The notes beneath the pieces were generated by a model. It saw only the letters and a program-made list of their open reading frames with translations. It had not been told where the DNA came from and did not search any database. The position numbers were made by a program, and so were the translations under genes. Below are positions 42,513 through 52,400 of a DNA stretch of 64,000 nt, one piece after another (position 1 is the first letter of the stretch; every line of letters begins with the position of its first letter). The DNA comes from JADZAA01 sp039810485 (lineage in GTDB: Bacteria; Bacteroidota; Ignavibacteria; Kapaibacteriales; UBA961): the NCBI GenBank assembly GCA_039810485.1, contig JBDHXA010000003.1:14566-78565 (forward strand), in the 5' to 3' direction.

Positions 42513-44459
42513 GTGTATATCCAAGACGATCAAATTCATCTTTTGCCTGAATTTTTGGCAAATCAAATAGCTGCTGGCGAAGTTGTGCAGCGGCCTGAAT
42601 CAGTCGTCAAAGAACTTGTTGAAAATGCTTGCGATTCTGGCGCGTCCGAAATTACGGTGGTTGTTCGCGGTGCAGGCAAATCTCTTATTCATGTTGTAGA
42701 TAATGGCTGCGGCATGAGCCGTGCCGATCTTGCAATGTCGGTAAAGCGTCATGCCACAAGCAAAATCCGCACTTCCGAAGATCTTGAGCGAATACTCACG
42801 CTTGGTTTTCGCGGCGAAGCGCTCGCCTCCATTGCTGCCGTTGCAGTTTTGGAAATTCGCACTCGCAGAAAAGAAGATGAAAATGGCTGGAAATTGACTA
42901 CCGAGCCACTAAAGCAGGAACTACTCGAACCGTTTTACACCGAAATCGGCTCGCAAGCAATAGTCCGCAATATTTTTTATAATGTGCCTGCGAGGAAAAA
43001 ATTTCTTAAAAGCGACCTGACTGAGTTTCGTTATATTTCGGAAACGATGCTAAAGTTAGCTCTCAGCCGCCCTGATATTCGCTTTGTTTTTTACGATGGC
43101 GACACGCTTATTTTCGATGCTCCTTCCGGCGATCTACGACAAAGAATCGCATCTCTTTTTGGCGAAGAATCATCTCGAAGCATATTGCCAGTCGACTATC
43201 AAAACGACACGCTCTCTATTGCCGGATTTGTTGGTCAACCGCACTTAGCAAAGCAATCTCGCGCCGGGCAATTTCTTTTTCTCAATAATCGCCCTATAAT
43301 CAGCCGTTCGCTTTCTCATGCCGTGTTTCTCCCATTTGAACACTTAATTGACAAAAATTCTCATCCGTTTTATGTTGTTAATTTGACTGTTGATCCTCAA
43401 AAAGTTGATGTAAACGTGCATCCGCAAAAACACGAAGTAAAATTTGACAATGAACGAAGCATCTACAATGCAATTCATACCGCCGTTTCTAACGCATTGT
43501 CGCAGTCGAATCTTATACCCGAACTAAAATTTAGAAACCAAATGGTTGAACAACCATTCGAAAAAGTCCATATTGGCGCCGCGCGAAACGATTATGCTCT
43601 CATCAATCGCATTACAGGAGAAATAATAGAACAAAATCGTCGTGAAACGCAAGAAACAACAAATTTTATAAACAAACAAAGCGCAGGCACAAGCGGTAGG
43701 CAAGAGTCGTTTTATTCAGAAAAAGACTCATCTCAATCCAAAAATTTGCCAGAAGGATATCACCTACCCGATTACGGCACAAAGCCCATGCAGCCGCATG
43801 AGCATACGGCGTTTGATGCATTGTTTGGACATCAGCAGCCAACAGCTCGCAAGCAGGACCAAGATGCCAATGATGAGTTTTCCATATCAAATATGCCAAT
43901 GTGGCAGCTGCATAGAAAATACATTTTTGTGCAAAGTCAAAAAGGCGTTATAATCATAGACCAACATAATGCGCATGAGCGCATTCTCTATGAGCGAGCT
44001 TTGCGATATATGAACGAGGGATTTCGAGCAACTCAAGAACTGCTTTTTCCGGTTAAAGCGCCTTTTTCTCCCGATGAAAAAGCTCTTGTTGCCGAATTGG
44101 AAAACGACTTGCGAATTCTCGGTTATGATTTTGAGCTTTCCACACAAAATAATATCATCATTCGGGGCGTTCCCTCGGATGTGCGCGGCGGTTCTGAAGA
44201 ACAATCGCTACGCGAAGTAATTGAACAATATGCCGAATATAGCCGCATAAGACAATCGGACAGACGCGATAATCTTGCCGCTTCCTTTGCTTGCAAATCA
44301 GCAGTAAAAACGGGTGAATTTTTAGAACTTCAAGAGATGAAAAAGTTAGTTTCCGATCTGTTTGCTTGCTCATCTCCGTATGTATGTCCGCATGGTCGCC
44401 CTGTAATTCTCGACTTTTCCTTATCTGAATTTGATAGGCGATTTGGCCGTACTTCGTAA
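42513..44459 (+). CDS. mutL: DNA mismatch repair protein MutL
   Basis: 648 aa from GTG. GHKL ATPase domain: E37-N38 in VVKELVENACDSGA, DNGCGM (about residue 64), and LGFRGEALASI. The C-terminal dimerisation domain has DQHNAHERILYE at 483-494, ACKSAVKTGEF, CPHGRPVILDF and FDRRFGR. The family endonuclease motif is DQHA(X)2E(X)4E; here the fourth position is N, while the metal-binding pattern otherwise remains, as do the ACR-like, CPHGRP and FxR motifs. So this is an endonuclease-type MutL as in most bacteria without MutH, with one unusual residue. Same strand as htrA, 60 bp apart. Confidence 0.94.
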   Translation: MYIQDDQIHLLPEFLANQIAAGEVVQRPESVVKELVENACDSGASEITVVVRGAGKSLIHVVDNGCGMSRADLAMSVKRHATSKIRTSEDLERILTLGFRGEALASIAAVAVLEIRTRRKEDENGWKLTTEPLKQELLEPFYTEIGSQAIVRNIFYNVPARKKFLKSDLTEFRYISETMLKLALSRPDIRFVFYDGDTLIFDAPSGDLRQRIASLFGEESSRSILPVDYQNDTLSIAGFVGQPHLAKQSRAGQFLFLNNRPIISRSLSHAVFLPFEHLIDKNSHPFYVVNLTVDPQKVDVNVHPQKHEVKFDNERSIYNAIHTAVSNALSQSNLIPELKFRNQMVEQPFEKVHIGAARNDYALINRITGEIIEQNRRETQETTNFINKQSAGTSGRQESFYSEKDSSQSKNLPEGYHLPDYGTKPMQPHEHTAFDALFGHQQPTARKQDQDANDEFSISNMPMWQLHRKYIFVQSQKGVIIIDQHNAHERILYERALRYMNEGFRATQELLFPVKAPFSPDEKALVAELENDLRILGYDFELSTQNNIIIRGVPSDVRGGSEEQSLREVIEQYAEYSRIRQSDRRDNLAASFACKSAVKTGEFLELQEMKKLVSDLFACSSPYVCPHGRPVILDFSLSEFDRRFGRTS

Positions 44460-44526
44460 CACGATATTCATACAATTTTGCAATAAAAATCTCTGTGAGC
44501 ATTAATTTGGTTATTCGTTTTGCGTA

Positions 44527-45717
44527 ATGAGCAAACATGCTTCAAAATCACCGCTCTCCAGTACCGTTTGGATGCTTTCAATAGTTAGCATGCTCGCCGA
44601 CATAGCAAGTGAAATGTTGTATCCAATACTACCTATTTATTTGGCAAGCATCGGCTTCTCGGCGGCATGGCTTGGAATTCTAGAAGGTTCGGCTGAAGCC
44701 GTGGCAGGAATTTCAAAAAGTTGGTTCGGCGCTTTGTCAGACCGAATTGGTCGTCGCCTGCCTTTTGTTAGCGCCGGATATTTTCTCAGCGGCATAGCCA
44801 AGCCAGCCATCGGTTATTTTACTCATCCAGTCGGAGTGTTTGCATGCAGAACGCTCGACCGGCTAGGCAAGGGAATACGCAGCGCACCACGCGATGCAAT
44901 TCTTGCCGATGAATCTACACCGGAAACACGCGCATCTGTCTTTGGGTTTCATCGCGGGATGGATACTTTAGGAGCTTCTATTGGATCTTGCATTGCTCTA
45001 ATTATCTTGTGGCATTTTCCTGAAAATTATCGATTTATATTTCTGACGGCAATCGTTCCGGGCATAATTGCCGGAGTTCTTACATTGGCAATAAACGAGA
45101 AACATCGCCCTAAATCAATAAAAATAATTCAGACATGGCGTGAAAAATTGTTGTACTGGAAAAATTCCTCCTTCGCTTATCGCCGATTTACACTGTTGAT
45201 GCTTCTTTTCGCTTTAGTTAACAGTTCCGACATGTTCTTATTAATGAAGATGAAAATTGCAGGATTAGAAAATACTATGATAATCGGTATGTATATCCTC
45301 TATAATATTGTTTCTGCTGTGTTGTCATATCCGCTTGGCATTATTGGAGATAAATTTGGGAAACGCCAAGTGTTATCGTCTGGCTTGCTTTTGTTTTGTA
45401 TCGTTTATTTCGGTTTTGGAATAGCCGATTCTAACGTAGCATTAATTATTCTGATTATTTTATACGGAATTTTTAATGCTGCAACACAAGGAATTTCACA
45501 AGCAATTATTTCTGATGTAAGCCCTAACGAAGAAAGAGCTGCAGCGTTGGGGACATATTCAGGTCTTCAAAGCATAGGCTCATTGATTGCAGGGATTTTG
45601 GCAGGTCTGTTTTGGACTTTATTCGGACATTCGGCAATGTTTATAATTTCGGGAATATCTGCCGCATTTATAGCGCCGTTTATTTTAATGCAGCCATCGT
45701 TGCAAAAAGCACAATAA
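44527..45717 (+). CDS. MFS transporter
   Basis: 396 aa with about 12 membrane helices. SMLADIASEMLYPILPIYLA and GSAEAVAGISKSWFGALSDR IGRRLP carry the MFS signature loop (G-x3-D-R-x-G-R-R) between helices 2 and 3; LDRLGKGIRSAPRDAILADE is typical of a widespread subfamily of uncharacterised exporters. The second half has YPLGIIGDKFGKRQ as the repeat of that loop. Substrate is unknown; TetA-like drug efflux is possible. It lies 67 nt after mutL on the same strand. A terminator after it serves the opposite strand. Confidence 0.85.
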   Translation: MSKHASKSPLSSTVWMLSIVSMLADIASEMLYPILPIYLASIGFSAAWLGILEGSAEAVAGISKSWFGALSDRIGRRLPFVSAGYFLSGIAKPAIGYFTHPVGVFACRTLDRLGKGIRSAPRDAILADESTPETRASVFGFHRGMDTLGASIGSCIALIILWHFPENYRFIFLTAIVPGIIAGVLTLAINEKHRPKSIKIIQTWREKLLYWKNSSFAYRRFTLLMLLFALVNSSDMFLLMKMKIAGLENTMIIGMYILYNIVSAVLSYPLGIIGDKFGKRQVLSSGLLLFCIVYFGFGIADSNVALIILIILYGIFNAATQGISQAIISDVSPNEERAAALGTYSGLQSIGSLIAGILAGLFWTLFGHSAMFIISGISAAFIAPFILMQPSLQKAQ

Positions 45718-45747
45718 AAAAAAACCGGCATATCTATTTATGCCGGT
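45714..45747 (-). terminator. Terminator of the YceI gene (minus strand)
   Basis: Stem ACCGGCAT (45724-45731) / ATGCCGGT (45740-45747). The A-run at 45714-45724 gives a T-run on the minus strand, 27 nt past the YceI stop. It could also mark the end of the convergent MFS transcript, but it lacks a plus-strand T-run. Confidence 0.85.
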
Positions 45748-45774
45748 AACAATATGCAATAATAGCATAACAAA

Positions 45775-46362
45775 TTATATTTTTTGCAATTCTATATCGC
45801 AATTAATTTTTATCTTTTCGCCAACGATTAAGCCGCCAGCTTCTATTGCATTATTCCATTTCAATCCGTAATCAAAGCGATTTAGTGAGCCGTTTAGCGA
45901 AAAACCGGCTTTAGTATTTCCCCAAGGATCTTTTACAACACCGCCAAATTCAGCGTCAAGCGTTACTTTTTTCGTAATTCCACGAATTGTCAAATCTCCT
46001 ATTACTGCGTACTTGTCATCGCCAAGATTTTTCATTGATGTGCTGACAAAAACAATTTCTGGATACTTATCGGCGGCAAAAAAATCGTCGCTGCGCAAAT
46101 GATTGTCACGCATATCATTTTCAGTATTGATACTTGAAGCTTTGATACGAACTTCAATCTTTGCATCTGAAAAGTCCTGTTTATCAGATTTTACTTTGAT
46201 GGTAAAATCTTTGAACTTTCCAGCGACATTTGTTACCACCATGTGTTTAGCTGAAAAGCCAATTGTTGTATGAGCAGCATCTTGCTGCCATTCGCCAGCA
46301 AGAGCAGTTGCGCCAGAGGCTACAATTGTAGCAGCCACGGCTGCCGAAGCAATTTTAGACAT
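45775..46362 (-). CDS. YceI family protein (exported lipid-binding lipocalin-like)
   Basis: 195 aa from MSKIASAAVA at 46362, with perfect AAGGAG before it (the frame remains open to 46392). Signal peptide to about residue 23, SGATALAGEWQ. YceI domain: DAAHTTIGFSAKHMVVTNVA, KFKDFTIKVKSDKQDFSDAK, FFAADKYPEIVFVSTSM, GDLTIRGITKKVTLDAEF and WGNTKAGFSLNGSLNRFDYG are all characteristic. The fold binds polyisoprenoids or lipids in the periplasm. The neighbouring MarR regulator and a matching operator suggest that MarR represses it. A 14-copy heptamer repeat lies between the operator and the start. Confidence 0.92.
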   Translation of the reverse strand: MSKIASAAVAATIVASGATALAGEWQQDAAHTTIGFSAKHMVVTNVAGKFKDFTIKVKSDKQDFSDAKIEVRIKASSINTENDMRDNHLRSDDFFAADKYPEIVFVSTSMKNLGDDKYAVIGDLTIRGITKKVTLDAEFGGVVKDPWGNTKAGFSLNGSLNRFDYGLKWNNAIEAGGLIVGEKIKINCDIELQKI

Positions 46363-46439
46363 AATAACTCCTTGAATTAAATTATTAAACATACAAATAA
46401 TAAAGATTATTGAACAAAAAGTTAAGGTAACTTATTTTT

Positions 46440-46540
46440 AACTTTTAACTTTTAACTTTTAACTTTTAACTTTTAACTTTTAACTTTTAACTTTTTAACT
46501 TTTAACTTTTAACTTTTAACTTTTAACTTTTAACTTTTTT
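46440..46540. repeat. Heptamer tandem repeat (AACTTTT)14 upstream of the YceI gene
   Basis: Fourteen head-to-tail copies of AACTTTT; copy 8 has one extra T and copy 14 two extra T, the other twelve are identical. It starts 78 nt upstream of the YceI ATG and ends about 73 nt before the proposed operator, so it lies inside the regulatory region. Confidence 0.95.
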
Positions 46541-46840
46541 AATATTTTGATTATTATTCTAATGCTTATCTTCTGCTTTGAATAGATCAAAATATTGATT
46601 TTAACTGCTTATGTGTTTTAACACGCATATAAGTAATATTTATTTTATGCGCCCACTCCTAAAAGTTGGGTAAATTTCAAATTAAAGTAAACATGGTGAA
46701 AAAGTACAATTTTTACTCATTTTATAAGAAGTAAACGGCAAAAAAGCGTCTTTTTTAGCTCTTAGAAGAGATGTTTTTTGAAAAATAGCGATTCTTTCGT
46801 CTGCAATTTTTATAAAACACCTTTTCAGAGTAGGCTCATT
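46541..46840. other. Regulatory region between the YceI and MarR genes without a gene
   Basis: About 300 bp with no coding frame that looks real. It contains the candidate MarR operator at 46612-46627, a small AAAAAAG-CGT-CTTTTTT hairpin at 46740-46756 and a CTCTT-AG-AAGAG hairpin at 46761-46772 that may mark the 3' end of the marR-type transcript. Confidence 0.5.
46612..46627. promoter_or_regulatory. Candidate MarR-type operator upstream of the YceI gene
   Basis: TGTGTTTTAACACGCA with the half-sites GTGTT/AACAC. It shares 14 of 16 bases with the palindrome in the marR-type promoter at 47328-47343. It lies 250 bp upstream of the YceI start. Confidence 0.6.
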
Positions 46841-47305
46841 TTATGAAGATTGATATATTCTTTCACAAATCTCAGATAATTGATTACATTCTTGCGTATT
46901 CAGTTTAGATGTCAAAGAAGCTTCAATTATTTCTAATTTTGGCGTTAGCCTATCTAAGAGATTAAGACCTTGCATGGTAATTTTGGTAACTGACCATCTT
47001 TTATCGTTGTCGCAGATTACGCGCTCTGCAAGTCCGGCGCTTACCAATTTATCAATGTGTCGAGTAATGTCACTTCCCTGCTCAATGAGTCGCTGACGTA
47101 TTTCAAAGCGAGGATGTCCTTCTGGATAAACGCCTTTAAGGATTCGTAAGATATTATACTGTGTAAAGTTAATTAATTCTTCAGCGCATAGATTCCCGCC
47201 TGTTTGCCTAAAGTAATCAGCAGCTACCAACACACTCAGCAAAGCTTCTGTTTGCGGAGACATTGGCTTTGTCTGTTTTAATCGAGAAAGTAATTTAGTT
47301 GCCAT
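46841..47305 (-). CDS. MarR family transcriptional regulator
   Basis: 154 aa from MATKLLSRLKQTKP at 47305 (the frame is open to 47344, which would start inside the promoter). Winged-helix MarR fold: FTQYNILRILKGVYPEGHPR, EIRQRLIEQGSDITRHIDKL (recognition helix), VSAGLAERVICDNDKRWSVT (the wing, with DxRxxxxxxT partly kept as DNDKRWSVT) and ITMQGLNLLDRLTP. Such regulators repress their own gene and a neighbour and release DNA on binding a phenolic or oxidant ligand. The YceI gene next to it is the obvious candidate target. Confidence 0.88.
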   Translation of the reverse strand: MATKLLSRLKQTKPMSPQTEALLSVLVAADYFRQTGGNLCAEELINFTQYNILRILKGVYPEGHPRFEIRQRLIEQGSDITRHIDKLVSAGLAERVICDNDKRWSVTKITMQGLNLLDRLTPKLEIIEASLTSKLNTQECNQLSEICERIYQSS

Positions 47306-47313
47306 AACGAGTG

Positions 47314-47345
47314 CAAATATACAGAAATGTGTTGCAACACGCAAA
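47314..47345 (-). promoter_or_regulatory. Bacteroidota-type promoter of the marR-type gene with operator in the spacer
   Basis: On the minus strand TTTG (47345-47342) is separated by exactly 20 nt from TATATTTG (47321-47314), the -33/-7 consensus of Bacteroidota. The perfect 12-bp palindrome GTGTTGCAACAC (47329-47340) lies inside the spacer, so a bound repressor would block RNA polymerase; autorepression is inferred. The -7 box ends 8 nt before the ATG at 47305, so the leader is very short. Confidence 0.75.
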
Positions 47346-47439
47346 TAATTTTACAATTTCAACAATTCTTCACAGAATTACTAATGAAAATTTTGATTCG
47401 TATGTATGAATCTGCCATCATTGAAGCAGGAATAGTACT

Positions 47440-49368
47440 TTAGCGAATGCGTACTACAACCGAGCGGTTACGCGTTCTGCTGTAAGGCGAACTATCTTTT
47501 GCAAAAACTTGATCTTGAATATTTATTCTCACTTGATTACCATGCAATCCAAGAAGCGTTAATGCAGCTTCAATTCGTTTATAAGCGAGCTTTTTATTAT
47601 ATTCCTCAGTGCCGAGATCGTCAGTAAGTCCAATCAATTCAATCGTTTTATTTTGTTGAACCGAGGTTTTGACGCGATCAACGACAAAAGTATCGGCAGA
47701 AGAAAAATCGCTTGAGTCAAAACTAAAATAGCCCAAAATATATTCTTCATATTCCTTTGCCTCGTTGAAATTTATTTTTTCTTTAACGGCATTTGGAATA
47801 TACTGTATCATAACGCTTACAGCGTCACTTATTGATTTGCCATTTGCGTCAGTCAAAGTATATTCAGATTGTAATTTAACTGCATTTTGCAAAGGTTGAA
47901 ATTCTAAGGGATCAAGTCGAATATCTTTATCTGAATCTTCGAGGTTTGCAAGTAATTTATCGCCATATCTCAATGTGCCATGAATATTAGCCGGCCTATC
48001 ATCACAAACGTAACGCGAAGTTGATTTTATGACAATTGGATTTACATGCTGTATCGTCTTCTCGGTTATAAAGTTGAGCGGCTCTTGTTTTCCATTAATT
48101 GCAAACGTAGCTTTTCTCATTTCGTCTCGCAAATCGGAGCGTTGAATTTTCTTTGGAATTTCACCTTGAATAAATGAAATATTTCCAAAATCTGCATTTT
48201 TTCTGCGAAGCATCAGTTCTACTGCCTCGCCTCGTTTTTGAGCAGTTTCGGCTGTTTCGTCATCGGCATAATATGTGGTAACAGTCAATTTGTCTGACGG
48301 ATGCGATTTTAAATACACAGCAATTGCGTCAATGACATCGCTATTTTCTGCATCAGCCGAAGCACTGCTTTTAAGCAGGTTTTCTGAATTGCGTTCGAAA
48401 AACACTGTCGGAGCAAAAGCACTTCGCTCGATAATTTTAGTTTCGTCTATTGGAACAGCTATCAATTGTCCATTTTCGCAAATCAACCCATTTACAAACA
48501 TTCTCGTTGATAATGTTAGAGTTGCATCCTTTACTATATGTTGAGGCGGCGGAGGCAAACTCGGTTTTTCTTCAATTCTTGGCTTGGGCAATCGGTAAGA
48601 AAACGAAGATCCAATTCTAAGCACATTTACTTTCCAAGCAAGCGAAGATGAAATATCGGCAAGCGCTAACGAATAGCTTATTTCCGGTTTCAAAGTTGAA
48701 AGTGGTCCCAACGAAATTTCATATTGAAATGCAACAATGCCAGCCGAAAATAATGTAAAATTCCCTGGTATTTCGCCGTATTTTTCATTTCGGATGCGGC
48801 TGCCAGTTTCAAAAGTAACTCCTTCGGGCGCAACTAATTCCTCGCGGCGCACCATTTGAGCGGAAATAGGAATACCCGTTTGAATACCTATTTTTACAGA
48901 GAGTGGCATTTCATTCCAAGGATATAATGCTAAATACGGTTCTAACAGCATTGCAGAAATTGACGAGTTCAGCGAGGTTTTTACCAACGCTTCCGATGCT
49001 TTATTGCCTTGTATAACATTACCAATAAAATCTTGTTTTTCAATTGCGGCAGAAAAATTTGAATAATGAAGCAAGCCGCCCACTCTATAGCTAATGCCAA
49101 AAATTCGAGCAGATGGGAAATACTCTGCTCCGACGCCTAATGCCAAACCTAAACCGGAACCTTTGGAAAAGTTATCGCCGTAACCACCAAATCCCGGAAC
49201 GACAGAAAAATCGGCATTATGCAAATTAATATTTGCTCCGGAAAACCCTAAAATTGCACCCGGCTGCAGAGGACGCTCAAATGTTTGCGCCGCAATATTT
49301 TGCATAAAGTTCGAATCTGCAAGAAAAAGGAGTAACAGTATGAAAAGCTTATTGCAAATGTGATTCAT
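47440..49368 (-). CDS. OmpA-family outer-membrane protein with two OmpA-like regions
   Basis: 642 aa. Signal peptide (FILLLLFLADSNFMQNIAAQ). The first 230 residues read as a beta-barrel or barrel-like domain (GAILGFSGANINLHNADFSV, ISYRVGGLLHYSN, IGIQTGIPISAQMV). A Pro-rich hinge (EEKPSLPPPPQ) follows at about 270. Two regions resemble OmpA-type peptidoglycan-binding domains: FFERNSENLLKSSASADAEN followed by VIDAIAVYLKSHPSDKLTVT, and at the C-terminus IELIGLTDDLGTEEYNKKLA followed by YKRIEAALTLLGL. It probably links the outer membrane to murein. It is next to the T9SS cargo genes and may be part of that surface locus. Confidence 0.75.
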   Translation of the reverse strand: MNHICNKLFILLLLFLADSNFMQNIAAQTFERPLQPGAILGFSGANINLHNADFSVVPGFGGYGDNFSKGSGLGLALGVGAEYFPSARIFGISYRVGGLLHYSNFSAAIEKQDFIGNVIQGNKASEALVKTSLNSSISAMLLEPYLALYPWNEMPLSVKIGIQTGIPISAQMVRREELVAPEGVTFETGSRIRNEKYGEIPGNFTLFSAGIVAFQYEISLGPLSTLKPEISYSLALADISSSLAWKVNVLRIGSSFSYRLPKPRIEEKPSLPPPPQHIVKDATLTLSTRMFVNGLICENGQLIAVPIDETKIIERSAFAPTVFFERNSENLLKSSASADAENSDVIDAIAVYLKSHPSDKLTVTTYYADDETAETAQKRGEAVELMLRRKNADFGNISFIQGEIPKKIQRSDLRDEMRKATFAINGKQEPLNFITEKTIQHVNPIVIKSTSRYVCDDRPANIHGTLRYGDKLLANLEDSDKDIRLDPLEFQPLQNAVKLQSEYTLTDANGKSISDAVSVMIQYIPNAVKEKINFNEAKEYEEYILGYFSFDSSDFSSADTFVVDRVKTSVQQNKTIELIGLTDDLGTEEYNKKLAYKRIEAALTLLGLHGNQVRINIQDQVFAKDSSPYSRTRNRSVVVRIR

Positions 49369-49450
49369 AAATTAAGGAAAATAATCTCGCTTGTCTGTAC
49401 AAAATGGAAGTACTGAATTGTTTTATGAAAAGAAGTAATTTGCTGACGCA

Positions 49451-52400
49451 TCATTGAACGATCAAAAGCGAGGAAGTAATATCGCCGGAAATCCCACGCG
49501 CTACCACGCGATACGCACCTATTTGCAGTGACGCTAAGGATATGAGGGCTGAATTTAAACCTGTGGCAGCTGACATTGAAATAGGAGAAACAACCGATCT
49601 TCCAACTTCATTTAACACTTCAATGCTAAAATTGCCTGACGTTGGCGCATAAAAATTAACAACGACTTCATCACGCGCCGGATTCGGAGAAATATTAACA
49701 ATTGTCAATGAAGTATTTTGAAGAATTGAACAGCCGCCGCAAGTATTGAGTATGTGAAGTTCGCTCGATGAAACAACAGTTTTCACAGCCGTTCCCCAAT
49801 ATTTTGCGGTTGTACTAAACTCAATTTTAGTGCGATCTGTTTCTGCCAATCCAGTTAGCCCTATAATTTTAACCGCAGTTCCTGCAAGCGGGAAATCACC
49901 TTCTGTGCGAAAACTAATAATGCGTTTATCACCTACAATTTCATTCTTTGTAATTTCAGCAGTTCCATACTCGCTTTCTGCTTTTACCGGAAGAAATAAT
50001 CGCGGATTTAACGAAATTTCTCCCTCAAAGAACCGAATGCCGTTATAGGGTTTGTTCTCAGTATTTCTATATTGTATAGGTATTTCTACATTCTTGCGTG
50101 GGTCTGCTTCTACAGTAGGCGCAGACACTGTACTCGTGCCAGAATAAGCACCGGCAATAATGATTTTTTGGACAATACAAGGATTTAATTCAGCATCAAG
50201 AGCTTCACCTAATTCAGTTAATGGTTCTGTTGACGTGATATTCAATACAATTTCACCTTGAACAGGAATTGTCAAAGGCAAATCAGGAAAGAAAGTAAAT
50301 GACGATGCTTTTGGAGGCGTTATACTGCGCAATACAACTTCATTAGGCGATGAATTTTTTATTTTTATGGCTCTTGTCGGTATTTCAGGAATAAATCGAA
50401 TATCGGACAACATTTCCAGAGTTGCGCCAATTCCAGTTCCGTTCATAATAAAAGTTGGAACGTAAGTCCATTGTCCGCTGTGCATAACAAATATTTTTGT
50501 TATATCATTTCCCACTGTTTTAGGGTAAAATCTTACAGTTGCTCGCAATATTTCGCCGGGCTGTAGAATAGTTTTTGTAATCGGCGGAACAAATGAAAAA
50601 CCAGAAGTAAAGCCATTTTCCACTGAAAGCTGATCAATTTCTAAAGGAACCGGATCATTGTTTCGTAAAATTTCAATTTCTCGAACTATTGAATCTCCCA
50701 CGCACCATTTACCAAAATCTAAATTATTTGCCAGAAAGTTCATAGAGCGATCATATGAATATCCTTGTATCGCAATGGGAAACTCGCGAGAGCATGAAGC
50801 GAGCATCAGTGTATCGTGCAAGAGTCCGGTGTCTTTTGGCTGAAATCTAACAGCTATATCCATACATTTTCCTGGATAAAGCGTATCGGAAAGAGTAATC
50901 GGTTTAAGCAATGCAAAGTGTTTGTTGGAAATCAGCTTAGCTGATTCAAAAAGTATAATCGAGGCCCCATTGTTGCAAATTGTAGCCCGCAGCGTTGTAT
51001 CGCGCACATTCATCAGATAATTTGGCTTTAAGAGCGGTGAGCCAACGGTAATATCTGCCGGCACAATTCGCATAAGCTCGTCGGACACATCAGCCTCGGG
51101 ATAGCTGAAATTTCGCAATGCAACATTGTCGGGCGAAAGCGCGGTTGTTGCGATAGATCTTCCATTAGGACTGTAAGTAATCGAAGTCATTTTTCCTGCA
51201 TGACCAGATAAGCCGCGATTAAAAGAATCGTCAATTATTTGCCAAAGAGCAACCTGCGGCTGATATTGAAATCCAAGTCCAAGATAGCGAGACGTGCCGT
51301 TAAAAACCAAATTGAGCGCATCACTGGAAGTTTTATGGAGAGATCGAATAATTGTTTTTGATGTAATATCAACAATATAGACCGCCGATTCGCTGCTGCT
51401 TGAAATTGTTGGCAAAGAAGTTTTTATGGCAATCCCTAATAATTGATTATTAGGAGAGAGAGTAATTCTGTTGATTATCGGAAGCTCCGGGAATTTAATC
51501 GGATCTGTCGTCGAGTAATTGGGCGCTGATATTCGCGCAATTGTGCCATCGAGCATTGCTACTGCGCCATTTCCGTCGGGATTCAGAGTAAATGCCGTAA
51601 TTGGCGCCAGAAACGATATTGTTCGAAGCAACGAACCGTCTAAAGTAGAATACGCATACAGCAAATTACCGAATTCCGGTATGCAAATTATTTCTTTTCC
51701 CGAAGGATCAATGATAAACTTGTTAAATTTGACAGGAGCAGAAATGACGGTTGAAGATTGAGGCGAAGACGTGCCAGGAACGAAAAATACGAGTTTCTGA
51801 GTTCCGTTCATAAGTCGGAGTCCCGCCGCTAGACGATGAGAGCCAATATATGAAAGTCCAAAAAACTCTGCCTTTTGATCAGGGTAATCTATCTCGCCAA
51901 CCGAATATTTTTGCAGAACTGTTTGGGAAGCGACATCATATTCTCTTACGTCTCCATTTTCATAGGCAACGGCAAAATTCTCGCCTTTTCCATCATACGC
52001 TAATGTATATGCGCCTGCAATTTCATCACGAAGCTTCACCTCGGAAAAATTGGAGAAATCTTGTCTGGCTCGAAACAGCAATGAATCAGTATATTGAGTT
52101 GGAATAATCCAATGGTAAACACTGTCAAGAGTTTGTCCGATGTTTTGCCATTGTTTGCCGCCGTCAATACTGTAATCAACAAATACCGGCGATCCTGCCA
52201 CGCTGCCTATCCATTGGATATCAACAGATTGACAAGGTGAAAAGTTTTGTTTTGCGTTTGGCTTCGTAATATTAAGAATAGTGTTTTGAGGCAGCACGAA
52301 TGTATTCCCTTTCAACTCAAGATATTCCTCTGCGCCGCCTTCGTAATGCACAGTAAGTATATCGCGGAAATATCTTGGCGCATCGGGGCGAAAAGTTATT

